A program made the position numbers and the translations under genes. DNA of 64,000 nucleotides, taken from Warburgia ugandensis (taxonomy: Eukaryota; Streptophyta; Magnoliopsida; Canellales; Canellaceae). The notes below the pieces were generated by a model. The model was not told where the DNA came from. It searched no databases and saw nothing but the letters and a program-made list of their open reading frames with translations. This document shows, piece by piece, positions 49,271 to 60,401 of this stretch. The DNA lies in assembly GCA_035236585.1 (NCBI GenBank), contig CP141126.1, forward strand, positions 6,771,001-6,835,000, in the 5' to 3' direction. Positions within the stretch are counted from its first letter, which is position 1. Every line of letters begins with the position of its first letter.

Positions 49271-50640
49271 AATAAGCTTTGCCAATCAAGCTCATAGTCA
49301 CACAGACGCAACTGATTGTGTTTCTTCAGGGAATTGATAGAATGGTCTGAACACATATGCATACACATGGAATTGATACCCAAGTCCACTGTTTCATTAA
49401 TACCAATCCTCTTTAAAATGGAGTAGCACTCCTTTTCTCATCTAAGCTTCCTAGTTATCTGATAAAAGATGATATTCCCCAAGCTATCAATATCAAACCA
49501 AAGGAGCTTTTGTTATTAAATCTACTTGTGCCGTTTGTAGAACAAGGCGAGGCATATAACATTGAGGTATGCTGGTATAGAGCTCGGCAAGTCCCGTGTA
49601 TCATTGATCCATGCCATTCATCTCACTCCTGCTTTGGATATCTACTGATGCAGACGTTGTACCGAAAGGGCACCTCTAGCTTTCAAGAATAGTGCTTTTA
49701 TGCTGTTAGACACGAATGGTCCAATACTCTACATAAGCAATGGTTTACATTTAACAAATCAAAATAACATTGTTTGGCTGATAATGCTTTCCTTTTTCTT
49801 CTTCCAAGATAATGATCCCTTCTGGCATCTTTTTTGACCTTTAGAAACCCAAAGCTAGGGGATTCAAATGAATCACATGGATCAGTAGTATGTTTGGGCC
49901 ACCATGAAAAAAGGGGAGGAATTGTACATCTACTCGGTGTCAACAGGCTCTATTGTGGGGCAATCTTCTTTAAATTAGAGATATGTCATGTCAAGCTTCC
50001 ATCACCCATGAACACATTTAGCCAACTAATGCGAAATTAATTATCGTTTAAAGAATACTAAAAAGATGCTCTTTATGAGAGTATTCCTGTATCATTTTTC
50101 TGAAAACCCATGTTTGTATAAATATGCAATGTGTGGATCATGTTGAAGGGATAAGAGAAATAGTTCAAGACTTTAAGTCTTGTAAGGAGGTTTGCCCTTC
50201 GAAGTGGTATCCATGAAGGTTGCAGTCCCCTCGAAGTATCTATATTAATGAAGCATTACTAGCTAGTCTATGTTTTTTGGTTTGTTTTCATCCATATACA
50301 TGACAATTGAGCAGAGTGGAAGAAGAAGATGATACAACAAAAGTAAGAAAGGAAGAGCCCCTTGAAGTGATCATGTTTGTTTTCTTTCTTCTTTTACTTT
50401 TTTGACTTGTGGAATGTCAAGATTATCATGTTGATTGGAATGATCAAGTTCACTTTGAGATCAATGCTGATGTTACGAGAGGTGGAATATTATGTACCTA
50501 CGTGGTTAGCATGCTTAGTTATTATATATCTCATGTGGATTTAGAGTAGTCATTGTAGAAAGCTATAAGTTACTAACTTAAGTTAGGAGGGTAATTATTA
50601 TAGTAGAAGTAGTTAGTGGGATTAGTTATTTAATAGTTAT
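49271..50640. other. intergenic, no gene seen
   Basis: Open stretches at 49510-49692 and 49834-50040 have no recognisable domain. A segment beginning TTAGTCTTGTAAGGAGGT recurs around 50885, and a similar one (AAGTCTTGTAAGGAGGTTTG) around 50176, each followed by a GTATCTATG-like stretch, suggesting an older dispersed duplication. Confidence 0.45.
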
Positions 50641-50654
50641 AAGTATGACTGTAA

Positions 50655-50829
50655 ATGAAGGGGAACCTTCGTGCAATGGTAGAGTTGTCGTTGTGTGACC
50701 TTGAGGTCACAGGTTCAAGGCGTGGAAACTGCTTCTTACAAAATACAAGGTAAGTTTGCATACTATTGACCCTTGTGGTCCGCCTGAACCCCGCATATGT
50801 GGGAGCTTTGTGCACTGGGGCTGCCCTTT
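50655..50829 (+). mobile_element. Au-like SINE with 14-bp TSD
   Basis: Head GAAGGGGAACCTTCGTGCAA, B box GGTCACAGGTTCAAGGC, end CACTGGGGCTGCCCTT. Perfect direct repeat AAGTATGACTGTAA at 50641-50654 and 50830-50843. A small internal deletion removes part of the CCCCTTCCCCGG block. Confidence 0.9.
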
Positions 50830-51384
50830 AAGTATGACTGTAAGTATGTAATATGTGGCTTTTATGGAAGGGAGGAGAAATAGTTTATGACTTTTAGTCT
50901 TGTAAGGAGGTCTACTCCTTGCAGTGGCATCTATGTCCATCTTTTGCAATGGTATCTATGATGTTTTGGCTGTATTAATGAAGTATCATTAGTTAGTAGG
51001 TATAAGTTCTCGAAATGGATCCCCAAAAATGCCATCAAATAAAAGAATCCAAGACAATATAGATTGCCAAGATTTGGCTCCATTTTTTTGCTCTCCCAAT
51101 AGTCTTTCCAATTAAACAAAAAAAGCAAGTAACAAGTGAGCCTAGGTATGTATGTTTTAGACGATTTACTTAAGAAATATTTCGTGGTCAAAGCATTGAT
51201 AGATCAAAAGATTCTCAATTATTCATTTAGTAAGAAAATAACGCTTAATCTTACGGCCAATTCCTTGTTGACGAAAAGATATAGAAACCCATTATTCCAA
51301 CCTATATTCAATCCATTCCTCCACACTTTACCCAAAAGCATCTTATGATCTTGAAAAATTCATTTGCCACCTGGTCCTTCATTA

Positions 51385-51543
51385 AAAGGGTAGCCCTAGT
51401 GCACGAAGCTCTCACGTATGCAGGGTCCGAGAAAGAGGCGAACCACAAGGGTTAATAGTACGCAGCTTTATTTTCCATTTTGCAAGAGGCTATTTCCACA
51501 ACTTGAACCCGTGACATCAATATCTCACAACCACAAGTCTACC
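51385..51543 (-). mobile_element. Au-like SINE, head-truncated, 13-bp TSD
   Basis: Reverse-oriented: AAAGGGTAGCCCTAGTGCAC at the left, TTTTGCAAGAGGCTATTTCC, AACTTGAACCCGTGAC; it ends beyond the B box without an A box. Direct repeat TGGTCCTTCATTA (51372-51384) and TAGTCCTTCATTA (51544-51556). Confidence 0.88.
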
Positions 51544-51556
51544 TAGTCCTTCATTA

Positions 51557-52454
51557 CAGTCACTTATTAGAAAAAGTAATATCCAATCTCATTGGAAGTT
51601 GATCATTTATAAAATGGTGTAGAAATCCTTGACTACAACTAATAGGATTGTAGCATCTAGTTTTCCCCCATTTGACATTACAAGTTCTAAGATCTCAAAC
51701 ATTTCCTACTTAACACCTTACCATTCACCACCTTCAAGTATTGAGAAAGAACCTTTAATCATGAGGCCCAAATTCTCCTCTTTAGGAAGACACAAAGGCC
51801 TATAGTTGTAGCCAATATAAATGCACCTTGTCTTTTCTATTCTACTTAGAAAGTAGCCTTTATTTCTATGACTATCACATTATTTCCCCAGTAGAGAAAT
51901 CTCAAAAGAAGAAGAACCCTTAGCTAAACAATAGTTCTTTAGTTTCCTTGGAGTAGAAAATTTTCTTTATAAAGATTCTCTAGAATAGAAGAGACTTTGG
52001 AGTTGCTTCTCCTTCGTCAGGTGTATAACTTTCAAGTTCATTTGTTCCTTCTAAAATTACGGCACATATATTTCATTGAAATATACTATGCATGGAGGGG
52101 AAGTAACTACAAGTAAGTTGTGAGTGCTATTAATTTTATAGTTTTAGGTATAGATCGTGTTCAATTACCATCTGGCCTATTGCTTTTATTTGAGTTTCAG
52201 GTTTTTTAATACATCTACTCGTTAGCAGTGCTTGAGATGGTTTCAGTTTCAAATTTCCTACATCATTTGCTTGTTAGTACAGTGCTTGAGATGATAATCA
52301 TGAGAAATTATAATGTTCTCCTCTTTTTAGACCATTATTCCACCCCACTCTGCCTAAGGAGATCCCTATCAAAGAGGAGGTAGAGCCATTGTGAAAATGC
52401 AAATGAGGCTAGTGGTTTGAAATTTCTCTCATCTTATTACTAAGCACTGGTGTG
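51557..52454. other. intergenic, no gene seen
   Basis: AT-rich sequence with no coding features that I can support, ending at the outer repeat of the split SINE (AAGCACTGGTGTG at 52442-52454). Confidence 0.5.
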
Positions 52455-52511
52455 AAGGGGAGCCTTGACGCAGCAGTAAACTTGTCGTCGCTTGACCCAA
52501 AACTTACGGGT

Positions 52512-52755
52512 TATCAGAAAGCAGAGAGCAAAAATAAAGAACAGGCAAATGTAAATCTTCTGTTTCCTTTCACTCTTATCTGTTACATTACACACCACCA
52601 TAACTTATATGCGATGGAAACAATACAGAAGATGCTTCCTAACAAACTCTAAAAGCTATTTCCTAACAAATGCCACTGTTAAACTGTATATAGTAAGCAT
52701 ATGGGATACGCCAATAACTAACAGTTGACGTGGAAAATATATAGGAACTTTAACA
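52512..52755 (-). repeat. copia 3' LTR (244 bp)
   Basis: Read on the minus strand it begins TGTTAAAGTTCC and ends GCTTTCTGATA. It matches the LTR at 57203-57437 with about 20 hand-counted substitutions plus small indels, about 9% divergence. Confidence 0.9.
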
Positions 52756-52767
52756 ATCCCCCTCAAG
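52756..52767 (-). other. copia polypurine tract
   Basis: CTTGAGGGGGAT on the minus strand, directly before the 3' LTR, in the usual place for second-strand priming. Confidence 0.85.
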
Positions 52768-54479
52768 ATGGTTTGTATATATTTTGAACACCCATCTTGC
52801 TCATCAAATAGCTAGCCTGTGACTGTGACAAAGGTTTAGTCAATATGTTTGCAAGTTGATTGCGTGAACTCGCATATAAAGTTTTAATCAGCCCATCTTG
52901 CATCTTCTCTAGAACTATGTGGCAATCAATCTCTATATGTTTGGTGCGCTCATGAAACACACGATTGGCTGCAATGTGCAATGCAGACTGATTATCACAA
53001 AACAGAAGTGCTAGTGATGAATGAACAACTTTCAGATCCTTCAACAAGGCTAATAACCAAACTAATTCACAAGTGGCATCAGCCATAGCTCTGTACTCAG
53101 CCTCTGCTGAAGAATGAGAGACTGTTTGTTGTTTCTTGGATTTCCATGAAATTAAAGAATCACCCAGGAACACACATAAGCCAGTCACCGAACGTCTTGT
53201 GTCTGGGCATGCAGCCCAATCTGAATCTACAAAGTCTTTCAATTGAATATCAGAATCAGCTGAAAGGAAGATCCCTTGTCCTGGGGTTCCTTTAATATAT
53301 TGTAATATTCTATGAGCAGCTTTCATGTGTGCCAATCTTGGAGATGACATGAATTGACTTAATTTGTTTACTGCATATGCTATATCTGGGCGAGTGATAG
53401 TTAAGTATAGCAAATGACCAATCAGCTACCTGTAAGCTCTTGGATTAGCTGTTAGTTCACCATCATGTTGAGACAATTTAACACCAGACTCCATAGGGAT
53501 TTTCACTGGTTTACAGCCAACAACCCTGCATCTGCTAGTAATTGCAATCCATAGTGCCTTTGGCTAACAAAAATGCCTCTCTTAGATCGAGCAATCTCAA
53601 GGCCCAAGAAATACCTAAGTTGTCCAAGATTTTTCAAATTGAACTGAAGGTTAAGGGAGTCCTTTAACTGCTCAATAGCTCTAATATTATTACCAGCAAT
53701 AATAATGTCGTCCACATATACTAATAATGCTATGAACACTGATGCTTCAGTCCTAACAAACAATGTGTGATCAGTTGTAGATTGATGAAACTTCATGTCA
53801 ATAAGACTTGCAGAAAATTTAGAAAACCATTGTCGAGATGCATGTTTTAGACCATATAGGTACTTATGTAGGCAACAAACTGCATTTTTAGGTAAAGTAG
53901 AATCCCCCTTGCCTCATAACCAAGCGGTAAGCACTTATACACTTCCTCCTCCAAGTCACCATGTAAAAATGTGTTATTTACATCCAATTGTGTCAATTCC
54001 CAACCATATACAGCAGCTAGAGCTAATAAGGTTTTGACTGTAACCAGTTTTGCTACTGGAGAAAAAGTATCAAAGAAATCTACCCCCTCTTGCTGCATGT
54101 AGCCCTTGGTCACTAAATGTGCTTTATAGCGCTCAACAGATCCATCAGCTTTGTGTTTGACTTTAAATACCCATTTACAACCCACTGAGCATTTATCAAG
54201 TGGAAGAGAAACAATGCTCCAAGTTTTGTTGGCTTCAAGAGCTTGCAACTCTTGCAACATTGCTAGTTGCCAATGAGGAATACCAGTAGCCTGAGCATAG
54301 CTGGTTGACGCAAAATGAGAAGAAATAGCCAAGCTGAAAGTCCGAAAGTTAGGAGATAACATATCATAAGAAAGAGCACGTGACAATGGATGAGAAGTAC
54401 CATTACCAGCTGGATTAAAGTGAGAAATCTGACCGGCTAGATAGCAGTGATAGTCTTGGAGATATCTAGGAGATTTCAC
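52763..54479 (-). pseudogene. copia reverse transcriptase and RNase H (broken)
   Basis: Minus strand. RT begins in 54479-53847 with GCKWVFKVKHKADGSVERYK and the first catalytic Asp in LDVNNTFLHG. A frame change precedes 53796-53503, which holds YVDDIIIAGNN (two catalytic Asp). RNase H lies in 53413-52763: [47 protein letters not shown] and the stop after QNIYKPS. All catalytic residues seen are intact, but the frame is broken at least twice. Confidence 0.9.
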
Positions 54480-54611
54480 TGATCTACCAGACCGTGTGAT
54501 GTTGTGTACTGGAGGACCAGAAACATTGGTTGGATTTGCACCAGTATTACTTATCAGCTGGTTGTTATTACAAAGGGGAGCAGATTGTTCATTAGATGAC
54601 GAACTAGCATG

Positions 54612-56015
54612 CTATGTATCTGAACCAATTTGCATAAAGGATCGAGGGGGACTAGAATCTGTCATTGTTCTAGGAAGCACAATGTTATCAAATACATCCA
54701 GAGCTTTCTCCTTTTCTTTATGAAATGGAAAAACGTCCTCATGAAATAAGACATTCCGAGTGATATATATCCTTTTGTTGTCAATGTCAAGGACCTTATA
54801 ACCCTTATAGCCAAAGGGGTAGCCTAAAAGGACACATGGTCGAGATCTATGAGCAAATTTATCATGCTCAATAGACAATGTGGAGTGGTAACATAGGCAT
54901 CCAAATATCTTCAAATGGCTGTATTGGGGTCTTTTCTTAAACAACACTTCAAAAGGAGATCTGTGATTCAACGAGGGAGAAGGGGTCCGGTTAATTAAGC
55001 ACATTGCAGTCAAAACACAATCACCCCAGTAACGTAAAGAAACCCGTGATTGAAATAGCAAGGCCCTAGTGACATTGAGAATATGTTGATGTTTACATTC
55101 AACAACAGAGTCTTGTTGGGGCGTCTTGACACAAGAATGAAAATGCATTACACCAAGAGACTGAAAAAGGCTATGAAACATAAGTTCATGTGCATTATCA
55201 GAACAAAACGATTTGATTTTGCAATCAAACTGAGTGTCAACCATCTAGAAAAAATTGGGAATGATAGTCTTAACCACGGATTTTGACTTCATCAAATAAA
55301 CCCATGTAGCACGGGAACAATCCTCCACAATAGTTAGAAAATAACGAAAGCCATCAGAGGTAGCAATACGAAAAGGGCCCCAACCATCGCAATGTATTAA
55401 TTGAAAAAGTGTATTTGACATATTATTATTTGAGAAAAATGGTAGATGTCTCTGTTTTGATAGATGACAGACAAAACAATGTGACTCTTTACAAGGAACT
55501 CCAGTAATGCCTAAAACATCCTGCAGTTTATGAATCCTAACATATGATGGATGACCTAAACGATAATGCCACAATCTTGCTTTGGGGAGAAGAGAATCAT
55601 CGGACCTTGGCTGTAAGGTTGAAGAGCAGACAGTGGAATTTTCTAAATCCAGAACATATAGGTAGCGGCTATGTTTACCCATCCCAATCGTTGTCTTTTG
55701 AGAAAGGTCCTGGATAAAACAACGATCAGACCCAAAAATGAAAGAGCATTTTAACAATTGTGTCAGACATCCAACAGAAGTCAGACTAAAATGGAAATCT
55801 GGAATGAAAAGGACATGATCAAGATGAATATATGGACTTAAAGAAACGGATCCTTTGTGTGTTATGACTGCGCGTCTTCCATTTGGTAAATTAACCATGC
55901 CATTATCAACAGGAACCATTTCCCTAAAGAAATCAGCTGAACAACATATGTGATGCATAACACCGCTATCAAAAATCCATAAGGCAGAACTAGTTGTTTT
56001 TAGAGAATCAGTCAA
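54612..56015 (-). pseudogene. copia protease and integrase (interrupted)
   Basis: Minus strand, one frame with an in-frame stop at 55247-55245. The protease-type site reads WIFDSGVMHHICC. The integrase zinc-binding region is HYRLGHPSYVRIHKL with CFVCHLSKQRHLPF. The DDE core includes HCDGWGPF, TIVEDCSRATWVY and, after the stop, SFCSDNAHEL (usually SDNG.EF). The LINRTPSPSLNHRSPFEVLF block marks the C-terminal part. Confidence 0.88.
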
Positions 56016-56244
56016 AAGACTACCTGAGAAATATGAGACTGAGCATATTAGGCATTGATATGCTCCTCATTCACACTTGGTGTCTGCGAAAGCTGAGTAC
56101 TCAATAAAGAAATCAGTTGCTGGCATTGGGTTGACGTAAGACTTCCCATGACATTTGTTGCATTATGCGACTAAGAGGAAGCAGAAGAATCACATTTTTC
56201 CTTTCCAGCACTGAGCTGATTAGCTACAACTCTTTCATTTCTTG

Positions 56245-57105
56245 GTGTGCCACATTCCTTTAGCAATTGATGATTGATCTTGCCCTTATACCCTGGAGGG
56301 AAACCATGGACATAATAGCATCTGTCCACAGTGTGGCTGGTACCACCACATTTAGTGCAATATTTCCTAGAGCTAGAGCGATTTCCACTTCATTTTGTTA
56401 TTGCTAAAGCCATATGATCTGTTGCCTGCCAGGTATTCGACGCCATGCTTTTTTTGTCGTTCCTCATGAATGACAAGGGAAAACACCTTATTCATTGGTG
56501 GCAGTGGCTCCATTACTAATATCTGACTTCGAATAGCAGAAAATGACTCGTTTAAGCCCATCAAGAATTGCATTACGTACTCCTCCTGGTGATACTCCAT
56601 CAGTGGTCGAAGACCTCGACTGGTACATGCAGCAATGGGTCGATGATTAACAAGCTCATCCCAAAGAATTTTTAACTGAGTAAAATATTTGTCCTTGGGA
56701 TAATTCCAACAGTCGTTACCTAAGTTGAAAAACTCTTGGTTTGGTGTTTTGTTGGAATCGATCATGTAAATTTGTCCAAACTTCCAAAGCAGTATTCTGA
56801 TATAGAACGCTTTCTGCAATTTCTCGAGCAAGCGAATTGTTGATCCAAGAGAGAACCATACGGTTGCAGTGTCACCAGGCTCCATACACAGGATCGTTGA
56901 TCGGTGGCTGAGGACAGCTACCATCAACAAAACCCATCTTGTTCTTGGCATCAAGAGCCATTACCATGGAGCGTCTCCAGGAATTGTAATTGTTGCCAGT
57001 CAAGGGCTGAGTTACCAGCTGGAGTCCGGGGCTATCACCATGATGCAAAAACAACGGATGATTACTGTCATCCAGTGTTTGTGGCCAATCTTGACTATCA
57101 AACAC
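56245..57105 (-). pseudogene. copia gag (frameshifted)
   Basis: Minus strand. The N-terminal part, LVTQPLTGNNYNSWRRSM and MGFVDGSCPQP, ends near 56872. The next piece (56954-56373) continues in other frames with WDELVNHRP and YVMQFLMGLNESFSAIRSQI. A CCHC knuckle CTKCGGTSHTVDRC lies near 56320-56370. Confidence 0.85.
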
Positions 57106-57190
57106 TTCAAAACGATTGTAATTACCTTGGCCGTGATGAGCCGGAGCTCCTCCTCCTCAAGCCATTGGCTTTACTGCAGCGGGAGACGTT

Positions 57191-57202
57191 GCTCTGATAC
57201 CA
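57191..57202 (-). other. copia primer-binding site (initiator tRNA-Met)
   Basis: TGGTATCAGAGC on the minus strand abuts the inner end of the 5' LTR. It is the standard copia primer site, complementary to the 3' end of initiator methionine tRNA. Confidence 0.92.
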
Positions 57203-57437
57203 TATCAGAAAGCAAAAACAAAGAACAGGCAAATGTAAAATCTTCTGTTTCCTTTCACTCTTATCTGTTACATTACACACCACCATTACTTATTTGGGAT
57301 GGAAACAATACAGAAGATGCTTCCTAACAAACTCTAGACACTACTTCCTAACAAACTCCACTGTTAAACTGTATGCAGTAAGTAAATGGGATACGCCAGT
57401 AATCGACAGTTGACGTGGAAAATGCACAGGAATTTCA
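57203..57437 (-). repeat. copia 5' LTR (235 bp)
   Basis: Minus strand: begins TGAAATTCCTGTGC and ends TTTCTGATA against the primer site. Its first bases are shortened relative to the 3' LTR. Confidence 0.9.
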
Positions 57438-58049
57438 CACGGGTTTAAGGCGCGAAAACAACATCTTAAAAAATTAAGGTAAAATTGCATATTTTAGACC
57501 TTTTGTGGTCGTCTCTTTCCTAAACTCCTCGTATGGGAGAGCTTCGTTGACTGGTCTGCCATTTTTATTAGGAAGTACTGGTGTGCCAATATCAATCCCT
57601 TTTCCTTTACAATATACTGATGTCTGCATACACATTTTGATTGACGCATCTCACAGTCGGGCAAGCCATAATAAACCCAGCCAGGCCACCTTCGGATGAT
57701 CTAACCATTCATAAGCTTGTCCACACCTAGAGGAGGAGTGATGCGCCCAAAATCTCATCATTAGTTGATTCTAATTACTATTTTCTTAAGATTTAAAAGA
57801 AATAATAAATAATTTTAAAGTTCATTTTTCAATTTAAGAAAAGGTATCCACGGATGAGATTTTCATAAATAGCAGATACAACGTGCACAAAAGATGGAGT
57901 GGTTCTGATCTTACAGAATGTGTGACCAATGAGCCGTGTAGATGTGAGCGCCTGTTTCCTCAGTATTCTAATGACTGCAGCTTTTTTGCCGTGTTCCAAA
58001 CCAAACGTGGTAATTCCTCAAACACAACCAAATCTCGAAACGTTAAACC

Positions 58050-58092
58050 TTTCCCGCTCGGCTGCTCCGCTCACCTCTCATTTGGCGGGAAG
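58050..58092 (+). promoter_or_regulatory. pair of E2F-like sites
   Basis: TTTCCCGC at 58050-58057 and TTTGGCGGGAAG at 58081-58092 both fit the plant E2F consensus TTTSSCGS, the second over 11 bases. Single short matches are expected by chance; two within 43 bp are less so. No start codon of a known gene follows closely. Confidence 0.4.
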
Positions 58093-58371
58093 ACGGTATA
58101 CTCCAGCCTCATCTTTCGGATCTTCTTTCTTCCATTCCACCAGCTTCAAGTGATTTGGTAACCAATAATCTTTGCCAAAAGAGTGCTTATTTGTTTACTT
58201 TTGTTGTAATTTTCAGCGTTAAAAACGGCATTTGGGTTCATTTAGGCCCAGTAATTCTTTTCTCTGTCAAATTTGTTCTTTTGACAACCTTCCAGTTGTT
58301 ATGATTTGTTGCTGATCTCTTTAATTCATCTGGGCTGTTGATATCGGATGTTTTTCACAGATCCTCTGTAA

Positions 58372-58455
58372 GAATGGGAACAGCCCCGGAAGCTGTTTGA
58401 TGCAATGCTTGAGAGAGATGTTTCCTTCTCGTCAATGATGATTTTGATGCTTTGA
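58372..58455 (+). pseudogene. PPR-motif scrap
   Basis: 27 codons reading RKLFDAMLERDVSFSSMM then a stop. This resembles the plant-type pentatricopeptide consensus (LFDEMPERDVVSWNSMI-like). An in-frame stop lies just upstream and no neighbouring repeats are visible, so it is at most a fragment. Confidence 0.3.
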
Positions 58456-59135
58456 TGCTTTGTGCTTTGTGTATATTTATTGTAAAGGCCGAGCTTTTGC
58501 TCAAATCGCATCCATGCTACATAAAATTGGTCATCCTTTGCAATGCCTACAAGGCTACAAGATATCTGGACTATCCAAATCACCGTTTATTTCGGGTATA
58601 AAATGGAGACTCAACGAAATGCCTGCAGTTCAAATCACGAAATTCACGAAATGCCGGGCACACTCAGAGTGTCATAAACTGGACTATATAAGCCTTACCG
58701 ATTGAGTTTTTACCATCTGAGTCTCAACCCACACTCCTCAGTAGGCAAGTTGTGCCCATGGATAAGGTCCCCTCCGCCCTAACCATTAACTAAATTTCAT
58801 GGTCTTGGGAAAATTTTGGTGAAGACAGGAATCATGAGTCCAACTGGGATCCTATCAACAAGATCTTAATCAGATATCTTATAACCTCGGATCCTTTCCT
58901 TAATTGGGATCTAAACTGCCCACCACCATGTCAGGGTTTTCGGTCCTTGACGCCCTGCTGCTTGCGCTAATGCCTGAAACAGATGTAGAGATAAAGAGAG
59001 CAGAGAAACGAAAAGGGGAATGCTATCGCAGAGCATGCCAAAAGCTGCAGTCCTCATGTTTTCTTGGTGTCCCCTATTTTTTAAGATGAGGCAGGCCATA
59101 TACTTTCTCTGAATTTGAGCTCTGTGACGAAAGAA

Positions 59136-59298
59136 AGGGGCGGCCCAGTGCCCAAAGCTGTCACATATTATGCAGGTCCTGAAAAAAGGCTAAACCCAAA
59201 AGGCTTGATTAGCTTTGTCTTATTTTTTGCAAGAGATTATTTTCGCATCTTGAATTCATATTTTTTGGTCAAACAGTTTAAGTCTTATGATTGCGCAT
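59136..59298 (-). mobile_element. Au-like SINE (diverged)
   Basis: Reverse-oriented: GGGGCGGCCCAGTGCCCAAA, TATGCAGGTCCTG, TTTGCAAGAGATTATTTTCG, ATCTTGAATTCATA, and A-box complement ATGATTGCGC. Heavily mutated. Confidence 0.65.
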
Positions 59299-60189
59299 GA
59301 AAATTAGTATAAGTCAGTAAAAGAAAGTACGAAAGTGTTACATTTCTTTGTTTGTATGCCACCATTCTGCGTGAAATTATGAGCTGGTATTCTAATAGAT
59401 TAGAAGTTTGCCCTTTCGGTAGTCCAATGGCTGTAGGCCCGTTTACTCGCATACGCACCTGCTGTAAATAGGCTGGGGTTTACTCGCAAACCCACGTGCT
59501 GTAAATAAACTGGGCATGGGTGAGCATTTTGTCATCCGTTTTGAAAAGGGTAATTATACCGTACCTATGGTGACCAACCTGTTATACTATATCCCTGGTG
59601 ACCCGCCTGCACTAGCCTGGCCCACTCGTTTGACACCTCCATAACATACTCAAAATTTTCTTTAAAGTATTACAATATCTACAAACATTAGTAATATTCT
59701 CCCCTTTTCAGATTATCACTCCATCTCTCTATCCAAAGGGCCATCCCGTCACAGACAAGGAAGAGGCATTTTGTAATTGTGAATGAGTTATCCAAGCCAT
59801 TCTTAAACCCTTGGCTCCATGAAATCTCCCTAAAAAGCAGACTTGTGTTATTAGTTAAGTAATATTGTGCCAACATTAATTCCTTTTCATGTACAGCATA
59901 TTTATCTCATTGTGGGCCTTACCTTTCCATCTTGGGAAGATCTAATCATTCACAGTCTTGTCCGCACCTTCGATGACTTATGCATGATTGGTGATCCTAT
60001 TCATTGTTTTCTTTAGATATAAAAAGGATAATAAACTCAATGGACGAGATTTTTTTATAAACTGCGGTTAAATCTCCTGGAATTTGAGAGGAGGAATCCA
60101 CTATTAATCCACTAACTAATCAGATTACATACTGAGGAAGCTGCTTCTCTTAGCAAATCCATAAGTTGGGCCCACTGGATAATAACTAT

Positions 60190-60200
60190 CCCGCCAAAAA
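60190..60200 (-). promoter_or_regulatory. E2F-like site
   Basis: TTTTTGGCGGG on the minus strand, about 90 bp before the unassigned open exon. It suggests S-phase-linked expression if that exon is real. Confidence 0.35.
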
Positions 60201-60263
60201 CTGTCCAGTCGGTAGAGGAAAACGGATCGCTTTGCTGCTGGTGCTCTCTCTCTCTCTCTGTAG

Positions 60264-60401
60264 TTTGTAGAATTTTCTGGCGTGTCAGAGGACAGCCCTA
60301 GTAAAAGAGGGAAAAAGATACCAAAACCCTATGTAAACCCTGGTTACTATTTTCGTTCCTCACCCAAACCCAAGAAGAAGAAGATTCGTCTACAGGAGGA
60401 C
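60264..60401 (+). CDS. unassigned exon-like open frame, basic protein
   Basis: After a CT-rich tract ending TGTAG, a frame reads FVEFSGVSEDSPSKRGKK, then IPKPYVNPGYYFRSSPKPKK and KKIRLQED, and stops at a strong donor (GAC|GTAAGT at 60402). It is lysine-rich and could be a nuclear signal. There is no ATG; a GTG stands at 60282 where MSEDSPSKRGKK would begin. It is either an internal exon, a start lost by ATG to GTG, or non-coding. I do not recognise the family. Later exons, if any, run toward the right edge. Confidence 0.35.

Larger units (their letters stand above)
52512..57437 (-). mobile_element. Ty1/copia LTR retrotransposon, complete but inactive
   Basis: A 4.9-kb element on the minus strand: 5' LTR at right, primer site, gag, protease, integrase, reverse transcriptase, RNase H, polypurine tract, 3' LTR at left. 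This order (integrase before RT) defines copia. Target duplication ACGGG(T) at 52506-52511 and 57439-57444. Several frameshifts and in-frame stops disable it. Confidence 0.95.
52455..57572 (+). mobile_element. Au-like SINE split by a copia element
   Basis: Left arm 52455-52511 carries the head (AAGGGGAGCCTTGACGCAGC) up to ACGGGT in the B box. The right arm from about 57438 resumes at CACGGGTTTAAGGC and runs to GGTCTGCCATTTTTATT. The SINE's own direct repeats survive outside both arms: AAGCACTGGTGTG (52442-52454) and AAGTACTGGTGTG (57573-57585). Confidence 0.92.
57586..60189. other. intergenic or upstream region of an unassigned gene
   Basis: It contains two E2F-like sites (58050-58092), a PPR-motif scrap (58372-58455) and an old SINE (59136-59298). 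The open stretch at 58929-59089 (MSGFSVLDALLLAL...) matches no family I know. Confidence 0.4.
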
